Assembly: GCF_001927285.1 (NCBI RefSeq)
Contig: NZ_MSIG01000004.1
Coordinates: forward strand, 1 to 64,000
Length of the DNA stretch: 64,000 bases
Direction: 5' to 3'
Source: Mongoliimonas terrestris
GTDB taxonomy: Bacteria > Pseudomonadota > Alphaproteobacteria > Rhizobiales > Pleomorphomonadaceae
The notes beneath the pieces were generated by a model. The model was not told where the DNA came from. It did not search any database and was given only the letters and a program-made list of their open reading frames with translations. Shown piece after piece: positions 52,398 to 60,799 of the stretch. Position 1 is the stretch's first letter. Every line of letters begins with the position of its first letter. Position numbers and translations under genes: made by a program.

Positions 52398-53366
52398 TCA
52401 GCTCCGCCGACGCCGCAGCTGGTCGAAATAGACGATCACGATGATCAGCCCGCCGGTGATGATCCGCTGCCAGAACGAGTTCACGTTGAGAAGGTTCGCG
52501 CCGTTGTTGATGGTCGCCAGGATGAAGGCGCCGAGGAGCGGCCCGTGCACCGAGCCGACCGCGCCGAACAGCGACGTGCCGCCGATCACCGACGAGGCGA
52601 TCGCCTGCAGCTCCCAGCCCTCCGCCTGGGTGGCGTTGCCGATGCCGATGCGCGCGGCAAGGAGCAGGCCCACGAACGAGGCGAACAGCGCCGACAGCAC
52701 ATAGGCCATGTAGATGATCCGCCGCACGTTCACGCCGGACAGCCGCGCCGCCTCCGCGTTGGAGCCGACCGCGAACAGGTAGCGGCCCCAGCGCGAGTGG
52801 TTGAGCAGGATGTAGGCCGGGACGGCCACCAGGATGACCATCCAGAACAGGCTCGGAATGCCGAGGAAGTTCGCCCGCGAGAAGGCCGTGAAGGTGTCGT
52901 TGGTGATCGAGATGGTGGCCCCGTTGGTGATCAGGAGCCCGATGCCGCGCAGCGACGTCAGCGTCGCCAGCGTGATGATGAAGGGCGGCAGGCCCATGCG
53001 CACGATGCCGAAGCCGTGGAAAAGCCCGATGCCGACGCCGATCAGGAGCGTCAGGATCACCGCCACCGGGATCGGCAGGTTCCATTGCAGGAAGAGCGAC
53101 ACGATCACGCTCGTGAAGCCCACGATGGCGCCGACCGACAGGTCGATGCCACCGGTGATGATCACGAAGGTCTGGCCGATCGCCAGGATGGCGATCATGG
53201 AGCCCTGCCGGAGCAGGTTGGAGATGTTGTTGCCCGTCCAGAAGCTCTGGGTGGCGAAGCCGAGCACGACCCAGAGCAGCAGCAGCAGCGCGAGCAGCGT
53301 CAGGCCGAACAGGAAGTTGAGCCGGCTCTGGGGCAGGAGGCGGGACTTGGTGGTCACGTCGGTCAT
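52398..53366 (-). CDS. sugar ABC transporter permease
   Basis: 322 residues, RbsC-type CUT2 permease: the segment GQTFVIITGGIDLSVGAIVGF, the loop HSRWGRYLFAVGSNAEAARLSGVNV and VIGGTSLFGAVGSVHGPLLGAF near the C-terminus. It is a single permease presumably acting as a homodimer, unlike the paired permeases of the first sugar operon. GAGGG precedes the ATG. It lies between the ATPase gene (10-base gap) and the lactonase gene. Confidence 0.94.
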   Translation of the reverse strand: MTDVTTKSRLLPQSRLNFLFGLTLLALLLLLWVVLGFATQSFWTGNNISNLLRQGSMIAILAIGQTFVIITGGIDLSVGAIVGFTSVIVSLFLQWNLPIPVAVILTLLIGVGIGLFHGFGIVRMGLPPFIITLATLTSLRGIGLLITNGATISITNDTFTAFSRANFLGIPSLFWMVILVAVPAYILLNHSRWGRYLFAVGSNAEAARLSGVNVRRIIYMAYVLSALFASFVGLLLAARIGIGNATQAEGWELQAIASSVIGGTSLFGAVGSVHGPLLGAFILATINNGANLLNVNSFWQRIITGGLIIVIVYFDQLRRRRS

Positions 53367-53376
53367 GGCATGTCCC

Positions 53377-54909
53377 TCAAACGCCGATCGCTCGGGTCAG
53401 GATGTCTTCGTGGCTCGCCTGTCGGTAGCCATGGCTGGAGACGAGCGCCCCGCGGCGGAACACGTGCAGCGTGTCGGCCAGCTCGTACACCTCCGGCAGG
53501 TAGGAGGAGATCAGGATGATCCCGGCCCCGCGCGACAGGAGTTCGGAGAAGAGGCGGTAGATCTCCGCCTTGGTGCCCACGTCGACGCCCACGGTCGGCT
53601 CGTCGAAGATGAAGAGCCGCGCCCCGTGGTTCAGCCACTTGCCGATCACGATCTTCTGCTGGTTGCCGCCCGAGAGGCTGGAGGCGAGCGTGCCGCGCGA
53701 CGGCGTCTTGATCCGAAGGCCGGCGATCTGCGCGTCCGCCATCTCGGCCTCGCGCCGGCCGTTGATCAGCCCGCCCGCGGACAGGCGCTCGTAGACCGGC
53801 AGGTTGATGTTGAACCCGACCGGCAGGTTGAGGCAGAGCCCCTGGTCGCGCCGGCTCTCCGGGGCGAGCGCGATGCCGAGCTCGATCGCCTGATGCTCGC
53901 TGCGGATGTCCACCTCCTGGCCGTCCCACAGCACCGTCCCGGCGGTCCGCTTGTGCCGGCCGAACACGGTGGTGACGAACTCGCTCCGCCCGGCGCCGAT
54001 CAGGCCGTAGAGGCCCACGATCTCGCCCTCCCGCACGGTGACCGACACGTTTTCGAAGCCCGGCCCGGAGAGCCCGCGCGTCTCCAGGATGGTTTTGCCC
54101 GGGGTGTAGGGGTCCTTGTGGTAGATCTGCTCGATCGAGCGGTTGATCATCAGCGAGATCAGGTCCGCCTCGTCGGTCTCGCCGATGGCGCGGGTGCCGA
54201 CCAGGGTGCCGTCGCGCAGGATCGAGACCCGGCTTGCAAGCTCGAACACCTCCTCCATGCGGTGGCTGATGTAGACGATCGTCACCCCTTGCGCCTCCAG
54301 GCGGCGGATCAGCGCGAACAGCTGCGCCGCCTCCCGCCGGGTCAGGTAGGCGGTCGGCTCGTCGAAGATCAGGAAGCGGGTGCCGCGGGTGGCCGCGCGG
54401 GCGGCGGCGATCAGCTGCTGCTGGCCGATGGTGAGGTCGCCGAGAACCGCATGGGCCGGCAGGTCGAAGCCGAGGTCGTCGAGGATCGCCTGCGCCTCGC
54501 GCACCATCGCCCGGTGCTTCAGGAGGCCGCCGCCGGTCCGCTCCTCGCCGAGGAACATGTTGGCCGCCACGCTCAGGTGGCGGCAGAGCACCACCTCCTG
54601 GTGCACGGCGTTGATGCCGAGGTCGATCGCCTCGTGCGGCGTCGACAGGGCCACCGGCCGGCCTTCCCAGAAGATCTCGCCGCCCGAGCGCGGAATGACG
54701 CCGGTCAGAAGCTTGATCAGCGTCGACTTGCCGGCGCCGTTCTCGCCCACGATGGCGTGGATTTCGCCGGCCTTGAACGCAAGGTCCGCCGGCTTCAGCG
54801 CGTGGGTGCCGATGTAGCGCTTCTCCAGCCCGCGCAGCTCCAGGATCGGGGCGTCGGCCGGGCCGCGCGGCCCCTTGGGCGCGGTCGCGTCGGCGGTCGA
54901 TGAGGTCAT
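53377..54909 (-). CDS. sugar ABC transporter ATP-binding protein (double domain)
   Basis: 510 residues with two nucleotide-binding domains. Domain 1: Walker A GENGAGKST, a variant signature LTIGQQQLIAAARAA and Walker B FLIFDEPTAYL. Domain 2: degenerate Walker A (GLIGAGRSE), full signature LSGGNQQKIVIGKWL and LFIFDEPTVGVDVG. It is the RbsA/MglA type. The ATG at 54909 follows GGGAG by eight bases; the frame is open further upstream but unconserved. Confidence 0.94.
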   Translation of the reverse strand: MTSSTADATAPKGPRGPADAPILELRGLEKRYIGTHALKPADLAFKAGEIHAIVGENGAGKSTLIKLLTGVIPRSGGEIFWEGRPVALSTPHEAIDLGINAVHQEVVLCRHLSVAANMFLGEERTGGGLLKHRAMVREAQAILDDLGFDLPAHAVLGDLTIGQQQLIAAARAATRGTRFLIFDEPTAYLTRREAAQLFALIRRLEAQGVTIVYISHRMEEVFELASRVSILRDGTLVGTRAIGETDEADLISLMINRSIEQIYHKDPYTPGKTILETRGLSGPGFENVSVTVREGEIVGLYGLIGAGRSEFVTTVFGRHKRTAGTVLWDGQEVDIRSEHQAIELGIALAPESRRDQGLCLNLPVGFNINLPVYERLSAGGLINGRREAEMADAQIAGLRIKTPSRGTLASSLSGGNQQKIVIGKWLNHGARLFIFDEPTVGVDVGTKAEIYRLFSELLSRGAGIILISSYLPEVYELADTLHVFRRGALVSSHGYRQASHEDILTRAIGV

Positions 54910-55014
54910 GGATCGTCTCCCGGAAACGGGCGGGCGCGAGGGCAGGGGGCGTGTCGCCCCGCGCACCCTCGCCGTGGAGGAGGGCCCTCTCGGACCCTCG
55001 ACCGCGAAGCCGTA

Positions 55015-55054
55015 CGGCCACCCCGGGGCCTGTCGAAGGGCGCCGGGGTGGCCG
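55015..55054 (-). other. long hairpin between binding-protein and ATPase genes
   Basis: The perfect 12-bp inverted repeat CGGCCACCCCGG / CCGGGGTGGCCG with a 16-base loop starts 15 bases after the binding-protein stop codon on the minus strand. There is no T-run. Confidence 0.6.
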
Positions 55055-55068
55055 TTTCCGTCGGCTGG

Positions 55069-56058
55069 TCAGTCCAGCTTGGGGTTCAGGAGGGCGGCGA
55101 TCTTCTCGTCGCCCATGTTCGCCTTGGTGACGAGGTTGGCGCCGGTGTCCACGAACTTCTCCACCGCTTCACCCTTGGAGGCGGCGAGGGCGGTCTTGAT
55201 GCCGTCGTAGCCCATCCGGAACGGATCCTGCACCACGAGCCCGGCGATCACCCCGTCGGTCAGGAACTTGACGAGCTTGTCGTCGCTGTCGAAGCCGATG
55301 AGCTTGATCTTGTCGGCCGCGTTGTTCTCCGCGATCGCCTGACCGGCGCCCTGGGCCATGATCAGGTTGGAGGCGAACACGCCGCGCAGGTTCGGGTTGG
55401 CGGTGATCAGGTCGGTCATGATGTTGAGGCCGGTGGTGGCCTGGCCGTCCGCCACCTTGTCGGCGACGAGGTTCAGCTTGGGGTACTTGGCCGCCAGCTG
55501 CTCCTTGAAGCCCTGGGCGCGCTGGTCGAGCGAGCCGACGCCCGGCAGCGAGGTGATCAGGGCGACGTCGCCTTCCACCGCGCCGAACTGGGCCTCGATC
55601 GCCTGGGCGAGGCCGTCGGCCGCCACGCGCCCGCCTTCCACGTTGTCCGTGGTGAGGAAGGACGTGAAGGCGTCGCTGTCGGCCGAGGAGTCGATGCCGA
55701 TGATCTTCACCGAATTGGCCGCCTCGGTGATCGGCTGGCCGAGCGCCTTGAACTCGGTCGGCGAGATCACGATGGCCGCCGGGCTGCCGGCCACGGCGTT
55801 CTCCAGGATGGAGATCTGGCCGTTGATGTCGGCCTCCGACTGGGCACCGAGCTCCGGCACGGTGACGCCGAGGTCCTTGCCGGCCTTGCGGGCGCCGGCG
55901 AGCACGATCTGCCAGTAGAAGGAGGTGGTGTCCTTCACGATGATCGGAATGGTCACGTCCTGGGCGGAGGCGACGGAGACCGGCAGGGCGCCGATCATCA
56001 GGGCGGCGGCGGCGGCGCCGACAACGGCGCGGCGGGTCAGGGACTTCAGAGTGGTCAT
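55069..56058 (-). CDS. sugar ABC transporter substrate-binding protein
   Basis: 329 residues, RbsB-type (Peripla_BP_4). A signal peptide (VVGAAAAALMIGALPVSVASAQ) precedes TIPIIVKDTTSFYWQIVLAGARKAG, then ILENAVAGSPAAIVISPTEFKAL, IGIDSSADSDAFTSFLTTDN and GLVVQDPFRMGYDGIKTAL. It captures an unidentified sugar in the periplasm. The ATG at 56058 has GGGAG about ten bases upstream. It is the first gene of the operon and diverges from the GntR-type regulator. Confidence 0.94.
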   Translation of the reverse strand: MTTLKSLTRRAVVGAAAAALMIGALPVSVASAQDVTIPIIVKDTTSFYWQIVLAGARKAGKDLGVTVPELGAQSEADINGQISILENAVAGSPAAIVISPTEFKALGQPITEAANSVKIIGIDSSADSDAFTSFLTTDNVEGGRVAADGLAQAIEAQFGAVEGDVALITSLPGVGSLDQRAQGFKEQLAAKYPKLNLVADKVADGQATTGLNIMTDLITANPNLRGVFASNLIMAQGAGQAIAENNAADKIKLIGFDSDDKLVKFLTDGVIAGLVVQDPFRMGYDGIKTALAASKGEAVEKFVDTGANLVTKANMGDEKIAALLNPKLD

Positions 56059-56128
56059 TGGGGTCGTTCTCCCTCGGCGTTTCGATCTTGTGAGGCCCGT
56101 CCGGTTCGATAACGCCACTCGACCGAAC

Positions 56129-56144
56129 TTTTTATACATAAAAA
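56129..56144. promoter_or_regulatory. AT-rich palindrome, candidate regulator operator
   Basis: TTTTTAT-AC-ATAAAAA is a perfect 7-bp inverted repeat in otherwise GC-rich DNA, in the gap between the binding-protein and GntR genes. A second inverted repeat, CTTGCA and TGCAAG with a six-base spacer, lies at 56182-56199. FCD-type GntR regulators commonly bind such short palindromes. Confidence 0.5.
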
Positions 56145-56357
56145 ACAGATGGCACCCGGACGCTAGATCAACCCGGATCATCTTGCAAGCGTCTGCAAGC
56201 TTGAAAGAATCCTCCCGCTTTGCACCATTCCAATGCCGTGATGCAGCATGTTCAATTTGTGATGGATGCTGTCTGTCGGACAAAATGGTCTCTTCTCACG
56301 CCTTGCGAATTGTGTCCTTTATGGAAAAAAGACAGCGTACGACAGGCGCAGGGGTTC

Positions 56358-57257
56358 ATGTCGAAGCAGAACACCGTGTTCAAGGATGCGTACAACCGGG
56401 CGCTGGGGTTGCTGGAGAACGAGGCGCGGCTGCCGTCCGAGCCGGATCTGGCGCTGCGCCTGAAAGTCAGCCGCACCACGGTCCGGTCGATCCTTGCGCA
56501 GATGGTGGACGCCGGCCTGATCCGCTGGGACAAGCGCGAGAAGACGGTGCTGCGCGCGCCCACCCTTGCGGACCGCTTCCCCGAGCACGAGACCGACAGC
56601 GTCGCCGAGATCATCGAGCGCCGCTTCATGCAGCAGATCCTGGCCGGCGGCGCCGAGCCCGGCATGCAGATCAACGAGCTGGAGCTTGCCCGCGACATCG
56701 GTGTCGGGACCACGCCCGTGCGGGAGTTCCTGATCCGCTTCAGCCGCTTCGGCCTGATCGAGAAGCGCCCGAACAGCCACTGGGTGCTGAAGGGCTTCAC
56801 CCGCGACTTCGCCCTGGAGCTCACCGAGGTGCGGGAGATGTTCGAGCTGCGCTCCGCCGCCGCCTTCGTGCGCCTGCCGCCGGACCATCCGGCCTGGCGC
56901 GATCTCGCCGCCGTGGAGGCCGAGCACGCGGCCCTTTTACGGGACATCGACCGACGCTACCCGGACTTCTCCGAGCTCGACGAGCGCTTCCACCGCATCG
57001 TCCACGGAGCGTCGCGCAACCGCTTCATCATCGACTTCTACGACGTCATCGCCATTGTCTTCCACTACCACTACCAGTGGAACAAGACCGACGCGAAGGC
57101 CCGCAACACCATCGCCATCCAGGAGCACCTGCTCTACATCGCGGCGCTGCGCTCCGGCGATCCCTTGCGCGTCGAAGACGCCTGCCGCCGCCACCTCGCC
57201 TCCGCCCGCGCCACCCTCCTCGGCAGCCTCGCCCCCGTCCCCGAACCCGCGCTCTAG
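56358..57257 (+). CDS. GntR-type regulator with two winged-helix domains and FCD domain
   Basis: 299 residues. A first GntR-type winged helix is at about 5-68 (RLPSEPDLALRLKVSRTTVRS, then MVDAGLIRWDKREKTVLRAP). A second follows at about 80-145 (QINELELARDIGVGTTPVREF, then GLIEKRPNSHWVLKGF), and then an FCD effector domain from about 150 (ELTEVREMFELRSAAAFVR, DFSELDERFHRIVHGAS). Most FadR-type regulators have only one such motif. FCD domains bind organic acids or metals. It is divergent from the sugar operon and is its likely regulator. The ATG at 56358 has AGGGG just upstream; the frame is open to 56220. Confidence 0.88.
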   Translation: MSKQNTVFKDAYNRALGLLENEARLPSEPDLALRLKVSRTTVRSILAQMVDAGLIRWDKREKTVLRAPTLADRFPEHETDSVAEIIERRFMQQILAGGAEPGMQINELELARDIGVGTTPVREFLIRFSRFGLIEKRPNSHWVLKGFTRDFALELTEVREMFELRSAAAFVRLPPDHPAWRDLAAVEAEHAALLRDIDRRYPDFSELDERFHRIVHGASRNRFIIDFYDVIAIVFHYHYQWNKTDAKARNTIAIQEHLLYIAALRSGDPLRVEDACRRHLASARATLLGSLAPVPEPAL

Positions 57258-57448
57258 CCGCCAAGGGCCGCCGCCCGGGGGACGCCTCCTTCCCCTCAAC
57301 AGGTCGGCGGAGCCGACGCCCGAAGGGTTGGAAGGGATAGTCTCCTTTCTTTCTTTGCGTGGCGCGTCCTCGACAAGGACCGATCGCGCCCCTCAAGTGT
57401 TAGACTGCGAACCGCTTTCCCTCACGCCCCCTTAGGACCCTTGAGCTC

Positions 57449-57937
57449 ATGAGCGTCGCCTTCACCCGCGAGGAGGACCTGGAGGCCGCGGCCGCCCACC
57501 TTCCCGACCGGCCGATCTCCCCGCACCGCAACCTCGTCACGCCGGAGGGCCTGAAGGCGTTGGAGACCGGGCTCGCCGAGGCCCGCGCCGCCTATGCCGC
57601 CGCCCAGGTGGCCGGCGACGTGCAGGCCGACCGCACCGCCATGGCCAAGGCCACCCGCGACCTTCGCTACTTCACCGCCCGCGTGCGCACCGCCGAGCCG
57701 GTCACCGCCGAGGCCCCGGCCGGCGTGGTCGCCTTCGGCCGCCGCGTCACCTTCGAGCGCGACGACGGCCGCCGCCAGACCTACCGGATCGTCGGCGAGG
57801 ACGAGGCGGACCCAGCGCGGGGCACCATCTCCTACGTGTCGCCGCTCGCCGCCGCCCTTCTCGGCCGCGCCGTCGGCGATCTGGTGCCGTTCGGCGACGG
57901 CGACCTGGAAATTCTCGCCGCGGACGAGCCCGCCTGA
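57449..57937 (+). CDS. GreA/GreB family elongation factor
   Basis: 162 residues. The C-terminal FKBP-like domain is clear: VVAFGRRVTFERDDGRRQTYRIVGEDEADPARG, then SYVSPLAAALLGRAVGDLVPF. The N-terminal coiled coil is present (LVTPEGLKALETGLAEARAAY) with the LRYFTARVRTAEPV turn. Gre factors rescue backtracked RNA polymerase by stimulating transcript cleavage with acidic residues at the coiled-coil tip. This is a divergent member, so a GreA-like paralogue acting on RNA polymerase is likely rather than the main GreA. It is flanked by unrelated genes. Confidence 0.85.
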   Translation: MSVAFTREEDLEAAAAHLPDRPISPHRNLVTPEGLKALETGLAEARAAYAAAQVAGDVQADRTAMAKATRDLRYFTARVRTAEPVTAEAPAGVVAFGRRVTFERDDGRRQTYRIVGEDEADPARGTISYVSPLAAALLGRAVGDLVPFGDGDLEILAADEPA

Positions 57938-58062
57938 TCGTCGGTCCGGCCGCCGCCAGCTGGCCGGCCGTCCGCCATCGGTCCGATTGCTGACTTGGCA
58001 TCCGTCGTCCAATGCCCTAACCCAGACCCCAGCCAGCCTTCGGGCGAGCCGAGGGGAGCCGG

Positions 58063-60000
58063 ATGGACGCGCCGTCGCCAGCACTGGGGCCGACCACCCC
58101 CGCCGTCTCGCCGCCCGCCGACCCGCCGGCCGATCCCGGCCGCCGCCGCCGCCGTGCCCGCACGGCCGCCATCGCCAGCGCCGCGACCGGTCTCGTCGCC
58201 GGCACGGCCGCCCTTTTCGCCGGCCGGTCCGGCTGGGCCGACGGTCTCTTCATCGCCGGCATCGCGCCGGTCTTCCTCCTCCTCATGATCGACTTCGTGG
58301 CGAGCCTCCGCGCCCGCCGCTTCGGCCTCGACATCGTGGCCGCCGCCGCCATCGTGTCGGCGCTCCTCGTCGGCGAAACGCTCGCCGCCGCCGTCGTCGC
58401 CCTGATGCTGGCGGGCGGACAGGCGCTGGAGGCCTATGCGGAGGGCCGCGCGGGCGCCGCCATGAACGCGCTCCTCGCCCGCGTGCCGCGCACTGCCCTG
58501 CGCTATGCCGACGGCAGGCTGGAGACCGTGCCGATCGACGCCGTCCGCCCCGGCGACCGCCTGCTCGTCCGCCAGGGCGACGTGGTGCCGGCGGACGGCA
58601 CCGTGCTCGGGCCGGCGGTCCTCGACGAGGCGGCCATCACGGGCGAGTCCCTGCCGGTCACCCGCCGCGCCGGGGAGGCGGTGCTGAGCGGCGGCGCCAA
58701 CGTCGGCAACGCGTTCGATCTTCACGCCACCCGCACCGCCGCCGACAGCACCTTCGCCGGCATCGTCCGCCTGGTGGAGGAGGCGACCCGCGCCGAGGCG
58801 CCCGCCACGCGCCTCGCCGACCGCTTCGCCCTCGGCTTCACGATCCTCACCGCCGTCCTCTCGCTCGCGGCCTGGTGGGTCTCCGGCGATCCGGTCCGCG
58901 CCGTCGCCGTGCTCGTGGTGGCGACGCCCTGTCCGCTCATCCTCGCGGTTCCGGTCGCCATCGTGGCGGGCCTCTCGCGCGCCGCCCAGCGCGGCATCCT
59001 CGTCAAGGGCGGCGGCGCCCTGGAGGCGCTCGCCCGCGTCCGGACCCTGGTGGTCGACAAGACCGGCACGCTGACGAAGGGCGCCGCCGCCGTCGCGGAC
59101 GTCCGTCCCGCGCCGCCCTTCGCGGCCGCCGACCTCCTCCGCCTTGCCGCCGCCCTCGATCAGGCGTCGCAGCACGCGGTCGCCCGCGCCCTCGTCGCCG
59201 CCGCCCGGCGCGACGGCCTCGACCTGCCGCCGCCGACCGACGTGACGGAGACCCCCGGCGAGGGCGTCGAGGGTCTCGTGGACGGCCGCCGCGTCCGCGT
59301 CGGCGGCAAGGCCTACGCGCTCGCCGGCCTGCCGCCGGACGTGGCCGCCGCCGCCCGCGCCCTGGCGCCCGCCGACCATCTCACCGTGGCGGTGACGGTG
59401 GACGGCGCCTTCGCCGGCCTCGTCCTCCTCGCCGATGTCCTCCGCCCCGACGCCGCCGACACGCTCGCCCGCCTGAAGGCGCTCGGCGTCGCCCGCATCG
59501 TGCTCGCCACCGGCGATCGGCAGGCGGTCGCCGCCGCCATCGCCGCCGGCCTGCCGCTCGACCACGTGGCCGCCGACCTCGACCCGGAGGCCAAGATCGC
59601 CCTGGTGCGGGCCGAGCGGCGGAACGCCCCGGTGATGATGGTGGGCGACGGGGTCAACGACGCGCCCGCGCTCGTCGCCGCCGACGTCGGCGTCGCCATG
59701 GGGGCGAAGGGCGCGGCGGCGTCGGCCGAAGCGGCCGACGTGGTGCTCCTCGCCGACAGCCTCGGCGGCCTCGTGGAGGCGGTGTCGATCGCCCGCCGCT
59801 CCCGCCGCATCGCGCTTCAGAGCGTCGTCGTCGGCCTCGGCCTGTCGCTCGCTGGCATGGTGGCGGCGGCGTTCGGGCTGCTGCCGCCGGTGCAGGGCGC
59901 CTTCCTCCAGGAGGCAATCGACGTGGCCGTCATCCTCAACGCTCTCCGCGCGCTGCAGGGCGATCCGCTCCCTGGCGGCCAGTCGCGGCCCGGCGCCTGA
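58063..60000 (+). CDS. P-type heavy-metal translocating ATPase
   Basis: 645 residues. The actuator motif TGES, membrane ion site TPCPLIL, phosphorylation motif DKTGTLT and hinge MVGDGVNDAPAL are all present. No N-terminal HMA metal-binding domain is seen; the start is Pro-rich. The usual P1B His-Pro pair (SEHPLA) reads SQHAVA here, and the ion motif is TPC rather than CPC or SPC, so the metal cannot be predicted. It exports or imports a cation at the inner membrane. GAGGGGAG precedes the ATG. It is monocistronic, with no adjacent metalloregulator. Confidence 0.88.
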   Translation: MDAPSPALGPTTPAVSPPADPPADPGRRRRRARTAAIASAATGLVAGTAALFAGRSGWADGLFIAGIAPVFLLLMIDFVASLRARRFGLDIVAAAAIVSALLVGETLAAAVVALMLAGGQALEAYAEGRAGAAMNALLARVPRTALRYADGRLETVPIDAVRPGDRLLVRQGDVVPADGTVLGPAVLDEAAITGESLPVTRRAGEAVLSGGANVGNAFDLHATRTAADSTFAGIVRLVEEATRAEAPATRLADRFALGFTILTAVLSLAAWWVSGDPVRAVAVLVVATPCPLILAVPVAIVAGLSRAAQRGILVKGGGALEALARVRTLVVDKTGTLTKGAAAVADVRPAPPFAAADLLRLAAALDQASQHAVARALVAAARRDGLDLPPPTDVTETPGEGVEGLVDGRRVRVGGKAYALAGLPPDVAAAARALAPADHLTVAVTVDGAFAGLVLLADVLRPDAADTLARLKALGVARIVLATGDRQAVAAAIAAGLPLDHVAADLDPEAKIALVRAERRNAPVMMVGDGVNDAPALVAADVGVAMGAKGAAASAEAADVVLLADSLGGLVEAVSIARRSRRIALQSVVVGLGLSLAGMVAAAFGLLPPVQGAFLQEAIDVAVILNALRALQGDPLPGGQSRPGA

Positions 60001-60197
60001 ACGATCAAGCTTCAGCTTACGCTTGGGCTTGGCAAGTCTTTGCGAGCAGAGATCCAGCCACCCGACCGCCATTCCATCGCACCCGCGTCGATCGACACCC
60101 GCGCTCGTCTTCGATTTCATCCGGAACAACCGCTTCGCTGCCCCGTTGCACTCTCCGTAGGCTCAATCGTGAGCTTCCAATATGTTCGGAGACAGCG

Positions 60198-60551
60198 ATG
60201 CGCACCCTGAAAACGTCTGCCTTTGCCCTCTCGGTCCTGATGCTCTCGTCGGCTGCCTTCGCGCAGACCACCCCGGGTGCCACCACGACCAACCCCAGCG
60301 AGACGGAAACCGACGCCGGGATCATCGAGTCCATCACCCCGTCCAACCAGCCGCCGCAGACCGGCGGTACCACGGGCGCCACCGGTGCGACGGGCGCCGC
60401 CGGCACCATGGACAACAGCGCCGGCGCCGCGCCGGAGAACACCAACCCGAGCGAATCCGAGCAGGGCGCCAGCCGCCTGCAGGAGCTGCAGCAGAACTGC
60501 CCGGAAGGCCAGACGCGCGCGAACGTCGGCGCCGAATGCATGCCGCAGTAA
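60198..60551 (+). CDS. small secreted low-complexity protein
   Basis: 117 residues. A signal peptide (RTLKTSAFALSVLMLSSAAFAQ) precedes a Thr/Gly/Asn/Pro-rich mature part with NPSETETDAG and a GATGATGAAG stretch, and NPSESEQGA in the second half. Two cysteines near the end (NCPEGQTR, AECMPQ) could form a disulfide. No domain is recognised; similar small exported proteins are common in rhizobia. GGAG precedes the ATG. A strong terminator follows. Confidence 0.78.
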   Translation: MRTLKTSAFALSVLMLSSAAFAQTTPGATTTNPSETETDAGIIESITPSNQPPQTGGTTGATGATGAAGTMDNSAGAAPENTNPSESEQGASRLQELQQNCPEGQTRANVGAECMPQ

Positions 60552-60629
60552 TTTTCGACCCGGCGTTCGTTCGCCCGACGGCGGGATGGCCTCGCAATTC
60601 GGCCGCCGTCAGGGCGTGAACAGCCCAAG

Positions 60630-60665
60630 ACCCCGCCCACCGGATCCCGGTGGACGGGGTTTTTT
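60630..60665 (+). terminator. rho-independent terminator after small secreted protein gene
   Basis: A stem of CCCCG-x-CCACCGG with CCGGTGG-x-CGGGG and a three-base loop is followed by six T. The mirrored A-rich flank is short, so it acts mainly on the plus strand. Confidence 0.9.
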
Positions 60666-60799
60666 GTTGGGCGTCGAGCGTCCATCCAAGACGGAGCGCC
60701 CCGCACGGGGGAGGGAGCCCCGTGCGAGGCGCCGCCGCCCCGGAGGCGATCGGCACGGCGGACCACCCGCCGCCCGACCGTCCCTGTCCGCTTCGCCTT

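Noticed and set aside
57832..60129. Minus-strand frame of 765 codons opposite the P-type ATPase
   Set aside because: Shadow frame produced by high third-position GC; no domain or signal is visible.
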